A model generated the notes under the pieces. That model saw only the letters and a program-made list of their open reading frames with translations, searched no databases and was not told where the DNA came from. From NCBI GenBank assembly GCA_003550325.1, contig QKWP01000767.1, positions 88,413 to 152,412 on the forward strand: a stretch of DNA of 64,000 bases, given 5' to 3'. A program made the translations under genes and the position numbers. The DNA comes from Gigaspora rosea (lineage: Eukaryota; Glomeromycota; Glomeromycetes; Diversisporales; Gigasporaceae). Positions 49,138-60,920 of this stretch are shown one piece after another (position 1 is the first letter of the stretch; each line of letters starts with the position of its first letter).

Positions 49138-49641
49138 TTTCACAGGTAAACATGACATATCGGATGATCATTTAAAGTACACTGCGCCACGTTTCAGATA
49201 AAAATCAATCATGCATATCGGCAATTCACAATTGATCTGCATACAATTAATCGTGCATAATCGATCATGCATGCTCGGGGTTCAGCTTACGCGGAATGAT
49301 TACAATCTATCGTATAATATGCATATTGTGATAGTGTTGTAGATAGAATATCGTACGATTTTAGTCTCGTAGTTTCCATAATGTTCTATAGTTTTAGATT
49401 AGAGATTCCCATACATGTTGTAAAGTATAAAAGAAGGTCGGTTTTGACTCTTCTTCCAGTTAGTGGTCTTTGGATTATCTTATATCTGAACTTCATATAT
49501 AATTATAAAGTCAGATTACCCTTGTACCCCCTTATATTTATAATAAATCGTGTTAAATTACCAAGTCACACCTCTGGCGAGTTGCCTTCTTGTCATTTCT
49601 TGTATTGAAAAGTGAAGGATTGTACGATTCTCCCCGTAACA
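49138..49641 (+). repeat. 5' LTR
   Basis: It matches 53356-53852 nearly throughout. Its first ~12 bases have diverged from the TGTTACGGAG start of the 3' copy. It contains the TATA-like box, a polyadenylation-like signal and the ccccgtaaca end. Confidence 0.85.
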
Positions 49642-52270
49642 TTTGGTGGTGACTGTGAGATATGGACTTCTCAACAGCCAAGATTGCATTAAAATCGAAA
49701 CCTGACTAAGATTGTGGAATTTTACCCCTGAAGTTTTGAACAATCGATGGTATACTAAAGACCTGATATGGATAATATAGTGGGAACTCGTAACCTTGGA
49801 GATTGTTATCGATACGAAATCTGAGTTAAAAAAAAAATTTTTTTGAACAAAGCATTTTGAGTTTTATTTGAACTCAACTAAGAAGGGTTATGCTATAGAA
49901 TTGAAACTTGTTGGTTATTGTTACGAAACAGAATCGAAAGATAAAGAAGACTTTACTGTAATCATTAAGATTGGCGAACCCCGAAGAATAAAATATTTCA
50001 AACACATTTAGCTATTTTGAAATATCGATCATTATTTTTTTTGTAATGAATTGAAGACATCTGACAAAGATGAAATAATATTAAAACGATCAATTGGAAA
50101 AATGTTTCATTACAACATTATCTAATATATTTATGGAAGGATAGCTTGATTGGAAAATTTTGCACATCATTAATTTTAAGTTAATGCTAGTTGTACGTGA
50201 ACTTATTCTTGAAGAGTTAGCAAAATATCTCGAAACTTTGTTAATTGAATCAAATGCTCTGTGGCTCCGTCTGTATCTTGCTCGTATTTATCAAGAAAGT
50301 TTCGAAAATATCAAACTCTTAAATTTATAAAATTGGTGTAATGGCATTGTAGTATAATATCCGAATCAAGTTTTGAATCCGAAGATTTCACATCTATGCG
50401 AGAAAATGCAATAGTTTCGTGGATTGAACGAGATAATTTACAAACGAAAAAGTAAAAAAATATGGAATAATGCTATTAAATAGGGAATCGCACAAAATAA
50501 CGGTTTACCTCTGACCTTGATGATTGGTCTTATGAAAATGTTATGACTTTAAAAGTCTACTCTTTAAAAGTGTTTATCTTAGATTGATTGTTTTAAAATT
50601 CTGCTGAGGAACAACACATGGCCTTATTCACAGTTCCTGGACAAAAATTTTTTGAAAGACTTAAGTAGAAAATTATGCTAAGTAATTATAGCAATAATTT
50701 AATAATTTTACCATATTGAAAACCGAGTTACCAAGCAGATCAAGGAATCATTTTTCGGTTGTCATTAGAGAAACGTATGCGACAGAAATGGCTTCATAGG
50801 TCGATAATTATAGGATAATCCATACGAATTCAAATTACGTCTTCGTGGAAACAGAGATGGATTTATTATGTGCCAATTTTGAATTTATGTAATATGTAGA
50901 AAATTTAATTATCGTTATAAAAGTTAACGGCACTGATAATATAATTATGGCGAATAGGATAAATCGTAAGATTTGGAATAAAACTCAAATGACGACAGTG
51001 AAATTCAAGGGCAATTTTTGAAGTGGATATGCAAACGCTTTGAAAATCTATTGGTCACTGGTCAGGAATTATACAGTAATCGACGATTTATTTAGAAGAA
51101 AGTTCCAATAAATAATAAACGACACAGTGAACTTCAAAATGAAATAATAGATGATCAGGATATGGATATTGATAGAAATTTTAGCGTGAAGAAATTTCAA
51201 GTTTACTTATCGATGATAATAATGATATGCGAGATTATCTGGCAGATCTTTTAATTGAATTGGACGTATTCTGTGCATGCAACGACCAAGATACTATACG
51301 AGTTATTAGATTTATTTAGATCTAATGTAAAAACTCGATTGATTCTCGTAATATTACTATTTGCAGAATTAAGTTGGACAATATTGTTGAGGATGAACGA
51401 AAGCACATAGATCTCCAAATTCTGTTTGGATTGATTCAGAAATAGAGTTATTGTAACAGATACCGAATCAAATAAGTTTAGGTATTACTGATGCAAACGT
51501 GTCAGAAGAAAAGGCTGCAAATGAGATTAAAAGGAAAACTGCAGAAGCTGCAAGTAGGGCGAAGAGTCAATATTAGGCAATACTTCATGTGGATTGCACC
51601 ACTAAAAGTGAAATTGATAATATATTCAAACAAAAAGAGAAAGGTATTGCCTGCCCACAAGTGCTTCAAAGTTAAAGAGGTTAATCACGAGAAATTATAC
51701 CCTGGCGTGGTTCTATGATAAAAGTGAAAGTAATAGATGCCGTTCACCATTCATTGAATGTACCAAGTGGGTAAAGGATCTCATAGGATAATTCCTATTA
51801 CTACTGAAAAGAGAGATGAACATTGATATTTGTTATACTGTTAATTCCAGAAAGAGGATGGCCAGGTTGGCATAAAAGCCTTTGCCAAAGAACCTGCAGC
51901 ACATGCGGTGGTAAAAGGCACTGCCAGGGAAGTGTTGAAACGCCACACAGACTGGTGCAAAAGGCCCGCATCGATAAGTCTACGACACTGCGAATACCCA
52001 GGGTATATTCAGGTTCGTGTCAGTCTAAGATGGAAAGGAAAAGTAAAATCAAATATCGATAAGTCATCTAGATATATATTGTATATTATAAAAATAGGGA
52101 GAAAGAGAGAGAAACGATGATTACATAAAATGAAAATTAAAGGCAAAAATTAGAATTTTTAATTAATCAACTTGAGTTGTTGATACAGCTCCTGGCCTAT
52201 AGATAAGTATTAACCCACTCACTGTATTATTGTATTAATTACTCATTATTTTTTTTTAGTTTAAGATAGA
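49642..52270 (+). pseudogene. Degenerate internal region of the LTR element
   Basis: The composition is more mixed than the surrounding AT-rich DNA, but every frame is interrupted. Short open pieces at 51491-51718 (Lys/Arg-rich) and 51823-52062 (with CQRTCSTCGGKRHC) might be remnants of a nucleocapsid-like basic region. No protease, RT or integrase motif was found. Confidence 0.35.
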
Positions 52271-52274
52271 TTAA

Positions 52275-52721
52275 GGGTAGGGTAAACATAGATCATTTTT
52301 ATATGATCTGCACGGTATTACAGATTATAAAAATTCGCCACAAGCAAAATTTTTTAATGTTTTAACGAATTTTTACCAAAATTTCACAACGTACAGATAA
52401 GAACTTTCTATTTATAGTAATAATAATTTTGAAAATTGTTTTATTTGAGAAAATTCCACTTCGAATATTACCGAAATATTTGGTCCCTTTGTGTCACCTG
52501 GGAAAACTTCAGTAATATTCGAAGTAGAATTTTCTCAAATAAAACAAGTTTCGAAATTATTATTACTATAAATAGAAAGTTCTTATCTGCACGTTGTAAA
52601 ATTTTGATAAAAATTCGTTAGAGCATTAAAAAATTTTGCTTGTAGCTAATTTTTATTTCCTATATAAAAATCTGTAATACCATGCAGATCATATGAAAAA
52701 TGATCTATGTTTACCCTACCC
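52275..52721. mobile_element. 447-bp TTAA-flanked foldback MITE related to the 8.9-kb transposon
   Basis: The ends GGGTAGGGTAAACATAGATC are perfect inverse copies of each other. TTAA borders both sides (52271-52274, 52722-52725). Arms of about 210 bases meet at a short centre near 52495. The left arm resembles the left end of the 29256-38172 element (AGATCA, CATATGAT, aaaaattcgccac, ctatttatagta blocks in order), so it is probably mobilised by that family's transposase. Confidence 0.85.
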
Positions 52722-52914
52722 TTAAGAATCAGGCATAAATCTACATATCAATGCTCAGTTTGGTCATGAACGAAGCTCACGATATCACGTGATCACAAGT
52801 GAAATAACCCACCAATTAGATTTAACGACAATTACCGAAGTCTCGCTGGAACTTACGATGAGCTAGCAGCAAAGACAGAAGAAGAATAACCTCCTACCCT
52901 TCCTCTCTTATATG

Positions 52915-53236
52915 TAGGAATGGCAAAGTCCTTAAGTCTGGGACTTTGGGACCTGGTTTTGGGACCTGGTCTTTAAAGACTAGGTCCCAATTTAGGACCT
53001 AGGTCCATAGGTCCACAATAGGTCCTAATATAGAACTTAAAAATATTAGTAATAAAACAGTAAACAAAGAATTTTAATTGGTTAGAAAGTATTAGAACTA
53101 AGTCCAAGGACTTTATCCTATTGGTCGAGCATAAATTCTAGGACTTATTATATGAGGACCTGGTCTTTAGGTCCGTGTGATAGGACTTACAAGTCCTAGG
53201 ACCAAGACTGGACCTGGACTGACTTTACCATCCCTA
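52915..53236. mobile_element. 322-bp hAT-type MITE with exact 8-bp duplication
   Basis: The ends TAGGAATGGCAAAGTC and inverse TAGGGATGGTAAAGTC are followed by dense GGACCTAGGTCC words. Identical cttatatg 8-mers flank it (52907-52914, 53237-53244). It sits inside the LTR element upstream of the 3' LTR. No ORF. Confidence 0.88.
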
Positions 53237-53355
53237 CTTATATGACTACCCCTTACCCTCATACCTTCTGACCGGTTACTACGTCATGGCCTGGCATCTC
53301 AATTAATAATATTTGGTTTTTTATGCGTGTGATGCGTAAAATAAGCGTGTGCGAG

Positions 53356-53852
53356 TGTTACGGAGTAAACGTGACATATCGGATGATCATTTAAAGTACA
53401 CTGCGCCACGTTTCAGATGACAATCAATCATGCATATCGGCAATTCACAATCGATCTGCATACAATTAATCGTGTCATGCATGCTCAGGGTTCGGCTTAC
53501 AGCAGAATGATTACAATCTATCGTATAATACGCATATTGTGATAGCGTCGTAGATAGGATATCATACGATTTTAGTCTCGTAGTTTCCATAATGTTCTAT
53601 AGTTTTAGATTAGAGATTTCCATAACATGTTGTAAAGTATAAAAGAAGGTCAGTTTTGACTCTTCTTCCAGTTAGTGGTCTTCAGATTATCTTATATCTG
53701 AACTTCATATATAATTATAAAGTCAGATTACCCTTGTACCCCTTATATTTATAATAAATCATGTTAAATCACCAAGTCATGCCTCTGGCGAGTTGCCTTC
53801 TTGTCATCTCTTGTATTGAAAAGTGAAGGATTGTACGATTCTCCCCGTAACA
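53356..53852 (+). repeat. 3' LTR
   Basis: It runs from tgttacggag to ccccgtaaca and matches the 5' LTR, with a short deletion near 53474 (cataatcgat absent) and scattered substitutions. The following gtag repeats the bases before the 5' LTR. Confidence 0.88.
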
Positions 53853-53856
53853 GTAG

Positions 53857-54560
53857 CCCAAATGATTAAATGATTACGGTTAATGAATTGTCCTAAGACA
53901 TAATTATTAAAGTAAACAGAATTAAACTTAATACTCATCCTGGTAATTTATTGAACAATTAAATGATTATAGTTCATCATATATTCTCTTGGAACACAAT
54001 AGTTAAAGTGAACAGAATTAATCTTCATACTCATGCTAGTAATTTATCAGATAATTAAATTATTATGGGTATTTGTACATTCAATCTATTGAAACACAAT
54101 TATTAAAGTGACAAAATTAAACTTCATACTCAACTTGGTAATTTATTGAATAATTAAATGATTATGGTTAATTATACATCGTCTTGAAGAATAATCATCA
54201 AAGTGAACAGAATTAACCTTCATACTTATCTGATTATTTATTGAATGATTAGATGATTCTCTTGAAACACAATTGTTAAAGTGAACCGAATTTAACTTCA
54301 TGCTCACCCTGGTAATTTTATTGAAAATCAAATGATTACGGTTAATCATGTATTGTCCTGAAGCACAATCATTAAGATGAACAGAATTAAGCTTCATATT
54401 CATCCTGGTAATTTATTGAATGATCAAATAATATAGTTAATATACATTCTTCTAAAACACAATTGTTAAAGTGAACAGAATTAAACTTTGTACTCACTCT
54501 GGTAATTTATTGAACAATTATCATAATTCATAGATTGAAAATGTAATCATCCAAATGATT
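53857..54560. repeat. Right block of the ~94-bp satellite, about seven units
   Basis: The phrase cttcatactcatcctggtaa and variants recur near 53927, 54022, 54122, 54210, 54295, 54392 and 54486, with intervening aatgattacggttaatcat and acaattattaaagtgaacag. The satellite is the same as at 48230-48890; the MITE and the LTR element split the array. Confidence 0.8.
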
Positions 54561-56300
54561 AAATATTGCAATAATTAACCAAAATTTTTCCTTCAATTTG
54601 ATTACGTTTTGGGATTATATTTTTTTTTTTACCATCTGTTACAGATCTTTTTTTTTATCAGTTGACAAAAGTCAACAGATTAAAAAGTTGGCTAAGCAGA
54701 GATATGCTAGAAACGAACTGGTCAGGCCCAGAAACACAACCATTAGTCCTAATCGGGAGTGCAGATAAGTCAATCTCAGATAAATACCAAATTTTAATTA
54801 GTTACCTATTCGGGCACTGTTAGGATCTAAGGTTTTTTTTAACATAACTACATTGGTACAACAATCAGTGTTTTTACAGATATCACGCGCGAGCAACTAC
54901 TGAGTCATCATGATCAACTAACATATACGAAAAATCCTGTACGCATGCAGCTTATTAGCAGAGCCTACTCACTATAACAAGAGGAAATAGTTTCATGATC
55001 ATGTGAGTTTGCTGGATAAAATACATTAAAAAACATATATTACAAAATCATTATTTATGTTCCACGACTGTGTTGTGCAGCTAACTTATTGTAAAGAATT
55101 TTTAATTACTATTCTAATAATACATAGCATGTGATTCACTAAGCATGTGATTAAGTTTCTATATCTCAATTATTGCGCTTTGCAAAAAGTTGTGACCTCT
55201 GCAGATTACAATGTCATGCAATAATCGGAGATTTTATTGATTTTTTGAGATTTTAAGAATTAAACCAATTTCAAAGAAATATAAACGTATTCAATCGATA
55301 ATATAAAGTAACAGAGAATCTGGAATCTCAGTGATTCTTAGCTATCGTTATTAAAAAAAGCACTGGGCCACACCTTTTTGCAAAGCGCTATAATCTAACA
55401 TACACGAAAATCGATTTTTAAACAATCATTATAATGACCTGTTACGTCATTAGTCACATTAGTCACGCACAATTAAAAGTTAGCATTCAATTATGACGTT
55501 AAGTTATGTCATTGGTCACACATAATTACAGCGATGATCATAATCCTTATATTAGCATTTTTCTCATATAATATGAACAAACAAAAGTCTCGCTCAGATC
55601 GATGATTATCAATTAATCAGCACGGCAAAAAATCCGAAAGCAGTAAAAATGTAAAGGGAAAGATAATGAGATTGCATATATGATATTTTGAAAACCAATT
55701 TAGTTTCCTAAAAATCAATCAAATTCACAAAATTTTTCCTATAGCTCCGTCAGCACAACAATAACACAATGCTAGCAAGAGCAAGGGCAAGAGCAAGGGC
55801 AAGAGCAAGAGCAAGAGCATAGACTATATACAACGCTTTCAACTTTGCGATACAGTAAATATCCTTTTTAAGGTGGTTTTTCGCTAAATACGGATGACAC
55901 ATCTTAGCTAATGAGCGTGGTCATAATTAGGTACATACGTACAAAATTTATAAGCATCAGGTTACAATCAGGCACAAATTTATAAGTAAAATTCATAGGC
56001 GATTCATAAGCAATTCATTATCGGGCTTACAATTTCTGATCAAAAAATCACTTTATTCTCAATACTCATGCTATATCACGAAATTGGGATATTTTCGCCA
56101 ATATGCAATTGCTCAAAAAATATTAATATTAATATCTACGTAATGCTAATCTAATTATATTTACATCTACTAAAAATATTCATACTTCTACAATACTATA
56201 GGTGCTTTATGAAACCTACAGCCAAAGAAGAATAAAAAGAACTATAAAAGTATGTAAAACTTTAAATACTTGGATTATATGTTTTCTAAAATTCAATACA
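54561..56300. other. AT-rich non-coding region between satellite and kinase
   Basis: It contains an inverted pair attgcgctttgcaaaaag/ctttttgcaaagcgctat (55172-55389) and tandem cattagtcaca words (55440-55525). A phrase aggaaatagtttcatgatca (54983) recurs as aggaaataatttcatgatca at 59576. No gene beyond the tiny frame at 55769. Confidence 0.45.
55769..55822 (+). repeat. GCAAGA/GCAAGG hexamer run forming an 18-codon frame
   Basis: Seven gcaaga or gcaagg hexamers follow atgcta and end in gcatag. The run could encode Met-Leu then alternating Ala-Arg. A microsatellite that happens to start with ATG is the simplest reading; translation is unsupported. Confidence 0.75.
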
Positions 56301-56332
56301 TTTAAGATTTCAATACACAATTAATGATTTCT

Positions 56333-57528
56333 TCATGAGAGTTCCTTGAATTTAAATGAAATTTCACCCAGACTTGGTCGCTCTCTTGGTTCATGTGATA
56401 AACATCCGTTATACAGATCAATGTAGCCCGAAGGAATACCATCAACTTTATCCAGAATGGTTTTCTTTTCTTTCCCAAATTGGACGATGAGTTCAAACAT
56501 TGTTAAACCTTGAAATGGAGGGATTCCACTTGTAAGTTCCCATAGCAATATGCCTAAACTGTAAATATCGGACTTTTGGTTGCGCTTACGCTCTTTTTCA
56601 CGTATAAGATACCATGGATCGGTATAAGCAATAGCGAATATTGATTTAGATGAAGTGGAAGGATCGCTTATTTTTTTTGAAATCCCGAAATCTGCAATTA
56701 GAATCTTCTTATCACCATCATCACCATCACTTATAAGAATATTTTTAGAATGCTAAGGAAATATTAAAGTTATTAGTGTCATATTTCAATTTAATTTATA
56801 CGAACAAGAACATTATACTCACTAAATCTCTGTGAATGATTCCTTTATTATGTAAATACGTCAAACCATTAGTAATTTTAGTGGCAATCGCGATGAGCTC
56901 ATTCCATGAAATTTGATAATGATCGTCTTTATGTTTTTTTTGCAAATATTGGCGTAATGTTCCATTATTAGCATAATCCAATACCAAAATGAAATTTCTG
57001 GATTGTGGATCTAAAATCATGGATAATGATTAAAGTTTAGAATTGAATATGTATTCGATGTTAAAATTATTTATCTTACTTATTGAAATCCCATGAAGTT
57101 TGATAATATTAGGGTGATCAACCCTATAAAGACTTCTTAACTATATATAATTACAAAATTATTTATTATATAATTATAATTTAAATCATATGCCGAAAAG
57201 TGATTATTTTGTATAGTTCTAACACATCGGAAAGTATATAATTTTACATTTTTTTCGGCATTTTTACTAAATAGCATATAACCATTAGATTCGAAACAGT
57301 CAATAAAATATATTACCTCGCGTTTGATTTTTCTGAGCTCGTCGCGATGCAAATATAGGTTATTATTCAGGAACTTCAAAGCATATTTTTTTTTGCCAAA
57401 AGTAGTTTCATATACAATTGCAGATTCTCCTTTGCCAATTTCTTTAAACCCGCTAAATTGTGAAAACTTATAAATTTTCACCTTTTTTTTTTCTAAATAT
57501 TTTATTAATATTTCAGAATACTTTGGAT
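56333..57528 (-). CDS. TKL-like kinase domain, four exons, C-terminal part of a fusion
   Basis: Exons on the minus strand are 57528-57317, 57140-57080, 57010-56823 and 56752-56333, all GT-AG with matching phase. The kinase shows GKGESAIVY (glycine loop), YALKF (lysine), IIHRDL followed by HSKN, ADFGIS, YTDPWYL in place of APE, and SDIYSLGILLWELTSG. It ends at TGA with FKFKELS. The first exon opens in mid-protein (DPKYSEILIKYLEKKKVKIY) without a Met, so it must be spliced to upstream sequence. The acceptor at 57529-57530 fits in phase with a strong donor (CAAG/GTGAGG) at 57615/57614, joining it to the membrane protein at 57615-58903. Exons of 212, 61 and 188 nt equal those of the kinase at 19405. 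All catalytic residues are present, so it could be active. Confidence 0.85.
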
Positions 57529-57614
57529 CTAATATTGAATAAATATTTGATATTTTTTAGCATATTTTATAAATAATTCATTCATTTGCTTAATGAAATC
57601 AAATGCCTCCTCAC

Positions 57615-58903
57615 CTTGTTCAGTAATACTATAAAGTAGATCTTTCGTTGATGAATCCATATAATTGTCTTCTAAAATTGTTATCAGAGAAGCTAACGAG
57701 ATTGCACTTAGAGATGGACGAATACTTATGCCTACGAGCATCGACATTAAATTCAATCCAATGCAAATTAACCATTGAATAAAATATAGTAGTGACGCTT
57801 GAACTGAAGGCCGTAAAAATCGGACCATAAAAATTTGTAATACAGCTATAACAAATATGCTCTGACAAAATTTGTCAGTTAAAATACATATTAACGTTTT
57901 TATATTGCGATTAAAGCCTCGACAGCTATTAAAAGATTTGAAACCATTGTTAAAATTTTGTTTAACATTCAAGATTAATTAAACTTTTGCCTAGCAAATA
58001 TACGTACATCATTTCGATAAAAATTTGGGAAATAGCGAATGTGCTAAAAATAACTATCTCCTTCTCCGGAACATTATCACATTCATATAATAAAATCAAT
58101 GTTATTACGAATTGAATTATACTTTGATTTATAATCGTTTTCCACATATCAAAAGTTATTGGAAATAAATTTTGAGACCTAAATTTACGGTTTAACAGGT
58201 CTGGTTTTGGCGGATTTATAGCAAGTGCAAGAACAGCAAGTGCAACTGCGAAAAGATTAACAAATATTAACTGTGCAGCAATAATGGCTAACTCTCGATT
58301 ATGACTTGATACAGCCGAGATAAATGTAAGCATTATCGCAGTACAATTAGCCGTGAGTTGAAATTGAATAAGCTTCTTAAAAGGTACGCATAGTTTCCAC
58401 ATTTTAATCTTCACTTCGCTCGAAAAGTTATCACTCATTAAACAGGTAATAGCGGTCTCAGCACCAAAGATACTAATTATCTTGCAAGTAGATAAATTAC
58501 GTGCAAAATTATTATCCTTCAACATCCGAGTTGCCGCAAAAACGAGTGCTAATATATATTTGACGAGTGTAAGAATAAAATTTGAAGATTAATAAATAAG
58601 TAGCGATGATTAGGAAAAGGCTGACTAACCAAGCGCAACAAACGACAAGCTTTCAGGTACAAATATAGCCATAGAGGTGACCGCTGAAGGTAGACCTTCA
58701 AGTACGAGGGCATGCACAAAAGTAACTACCGAAAATAAGTCTTCAAATATAAAAGTAATCGCAAAAGAATCATCAAGCGCTTGTGTTATTAACACTAAAC
58801 AATCTTTAGTATTAAGAGTAATAAAATCTTTGGGCAAAAGAACGGCAAGAATTAACAAGGCAGCAGTACTGGCCAATGTCGAGAAATTGTTTAGTTTAAG
58901 CAT
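57615..58903 (-). pseudogene. Ca2+-ATPase-like membrane half lacking the catalytic loop, fused to kinase
   Basis: Exons 58903-58630 and 58548-57615 join in phase to give VALALVFAATRMLKDNNFAR. The first exon has TMLKLNNFSTLASTAALLIL and LEGLPSAVT, like membrane segments 3-4 of plasma-membrane Ca2+-ATPases (usual PEGLP). After NLSTC, where the DKTGT phosphorylation site should follow, it passes directly to MSDNFSSEVKIKMWKLC and FKKLIQFQLTANCTA. These normally lie after the P domain, so about 300 residues of P and N domains are absent without losing frame. INPPKPDLLNRKF and the last segments follow. The Asp of membrane segment 6 (NLIMDT) is missing (NLFAVAL). A one-base shift near 57962-57985 separates the last two segments. 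The N-terminal third was not found. It cannot pump as an ATPase. Confidence 0.7.
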
Positions 58904-58926
58904 AGTATTAATGCGCGATAAAGTGT

Positions 58927-60312
58927 AACTATTCTAGAACAGCTTATACCAAATCTATTTTCAAACCCATTTATACAAAATATTTGTGTAAATTTGTGTT
59001 GCACAGATAACCATTTTTGGTAAATATTCGGACTATTGTATCAAATTGTGAGCCTAGAACGTTGTATCTAGAACAGACATGGAATTAATTTTCCATGTAG
59101 AACTTTTCTGGAACGTTCTATCGAAGTTTCAATTTATTTAATCTTTGTTTATGGCTGAAAGGTGCATTTCGAATTAATTGCCCGGGTAACTAATTTATAC
59201 AATTTAAAGTACTTTTTCCTGTTGCTTAAAATGATGCTAGAACATACTATATGTATCTTCAATGGAGTTTGATTACGACGGTATAACGTTCATAAATTAT
59301 TATGAACCTAATCAGTTATAAAAGACCCAAAGTAATAATTTCGTCAATATTTTTATTAATAAAGTTGTTAGGAAATGATTTGCGTGCATACATCAATTTT
59401 TTTTTGCCAATGAAATTGCAAAAAATTTTCGATGTTGAATGTACGTATACATTATTGGGCAAAAATTGGGGAATAACGGCAATTTGCCCAATAATGGTGT
59501 TATCCGGCAATTTATGAGTTTGAGATTTAATTTGAATAAACTTGTTTACGTCGTAATACATGAAAAAAATAACAAGGAAATAATTTCATGATCATATGAG
59601 CTTGCCGGATAAGTGATGTTGCACGAAACCGATGCGCACAAATCATTCCCAAAGTTATTTGGTCAATTACATAATTCCTATTCATTAACTGTTAAACGAT
59701 ACTGCGTTTTGCAAAGTTTTGCACCCTTGCGATTTCTTATAACCACCCGATACCGCGATATGAAATTATTATATAGTGTGAGTAGTTTTAAGAAATCGGA
59801 AGTCACCTAACAATTGATCTTTTTTTTTTTTGATGATGATACTGATGATAATTTTCAAAAGAATACAGAATTTCGGCAAATAGCAATAATTATTTATTCT
59901 TAATAATATGTTCATATAATATTATGTAATTTTTTGTTGCCTAATGATTAAAAGTGTGTTTATTAGAATATCATACTATTGCTATTTAATGGTCTGTTTG
60001 TCCAAAATTTATGATTTAATATGTATTTAATATTGCAGATATATATTCTTTACGAAGATATGGTTTATGTAATTCGGACATAACAATTTCTTTTTACTTG
60101 TGTCTTTTTACTGGATACTCTAAGGTCATATGTCTAGTACTTAAATATAAATAGCGTATACTTATTTCTGCAAGTGATACAAACCAAAAAATCTTTTATA
60201 ATACCAAATGACAATCGTAATTCAGCATTTGATTTTTGATTGGATATTCTAAGGTCACATGTCTAGCAGTACGTACAGGTCATATGAGGGCATTCGTCTG
60301 ATTGGCTGATTT
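58927..60312. other. Region upstream of the fusion gene, no N-terminal exons found
   Basis: I looked on the minus strand for the missing first membrane segments and actuator domain and saw no PMCA-like motif. Direct repeats ctctaaggtcatatgtctag and attctaaggtcacatgtcta lie near 60117 and 60247. The palindromic word catggaattaattttccatg lies at 59079-59098. Confidence 0.45.
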
Positions 60313-60408
60313 ATGTCAATTGTCTGGCTAACTTATTTATACATTTTAAAGTACTTTTATGAACTCAACGTTTCATTGATAAAAAAAAAAATATTTTTTT
60401 TAATATTA

Positions 60409-60669
60409 GCTTTGGTAAAGCATGAATATTCATTGTACAAAATAACCCTAAGAATTTCACTTAGGAGTCAAATTTCACCACCTAATACTCATACTGGACC
60501 GTGTGTAATTACTATATTTCAAGGAAAGTTGAACAACTGTAGAAAGGTAATTGATTTTCTTGTTACCAAAGATCAAGCTAATGGTACTTTGTCTTATTAT
60601 GTCAGTTTAGGTAATACAATATGCTTGAATTGTTATAACAGGATTATACCAAGTTCTGCCATATTTTAA
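60409..60669 (+). pseudogene. Possible exon of an unrecognised protein
   Basis: After a plausible acceptor (aatattag, ending 60408) an open frame runs about 86 codons to a stop, with good composition and a Cys pair in GNTICLNCYNRI. No partner exon or start was identified upstream, and the next 250 bases are non-coding. It may be a decayed gene or part of an element. Function unknown. Confidence 0.35.
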
Positions 60670-60920
60670 CAACATGCTCTAATTAGTGTAAAACAACCTG
60701 AAACTTACGGTATATTGAAGTTATTACTAGCTATGCTGAAAGAGATAGAGAGTACTAACCTTTACCTTTTTTTTAGAACAATAGAAATTATAACAAATAT
60801 TTTATATACTCAAGAATATAGAGAAGAAGAATCAACTATATATATAGTATATGATAAATTCCAGCTAGGTTGAAGGCTTTTTTTGATGAATTGTATCTTT
60901 TATTTAACCCTCAATCAAAG

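Larger units (their letters stand above)
49138..53852 (+). mobile_element. LTR retrotransposon, non-autonomous or degenerate
   Basis: Two long direct repeats lie about 4.2 kb apart: 49138-49641 and 53356-53852. They end ccccgtaaca. The 3' copy starts tgttacgg, so it is a TG...CA repeat with 8-bp inverted tips. GTAG occurs on both outer sides. A TGG-starting primer-binding-site candidate follows the 5' repeat at 49644. Within the repeat, tataaaag (49426) and aataaa (49542) fit promoter and polyadenylation signals, giving plus orientation. The internal 3.7 kb has no intact gag or pol frame that I recognise and holds two MITEs. The LTRs differ by several substitutions and a ~10-base gap, so the insertion is not recent. 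Confidence 0.85.
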
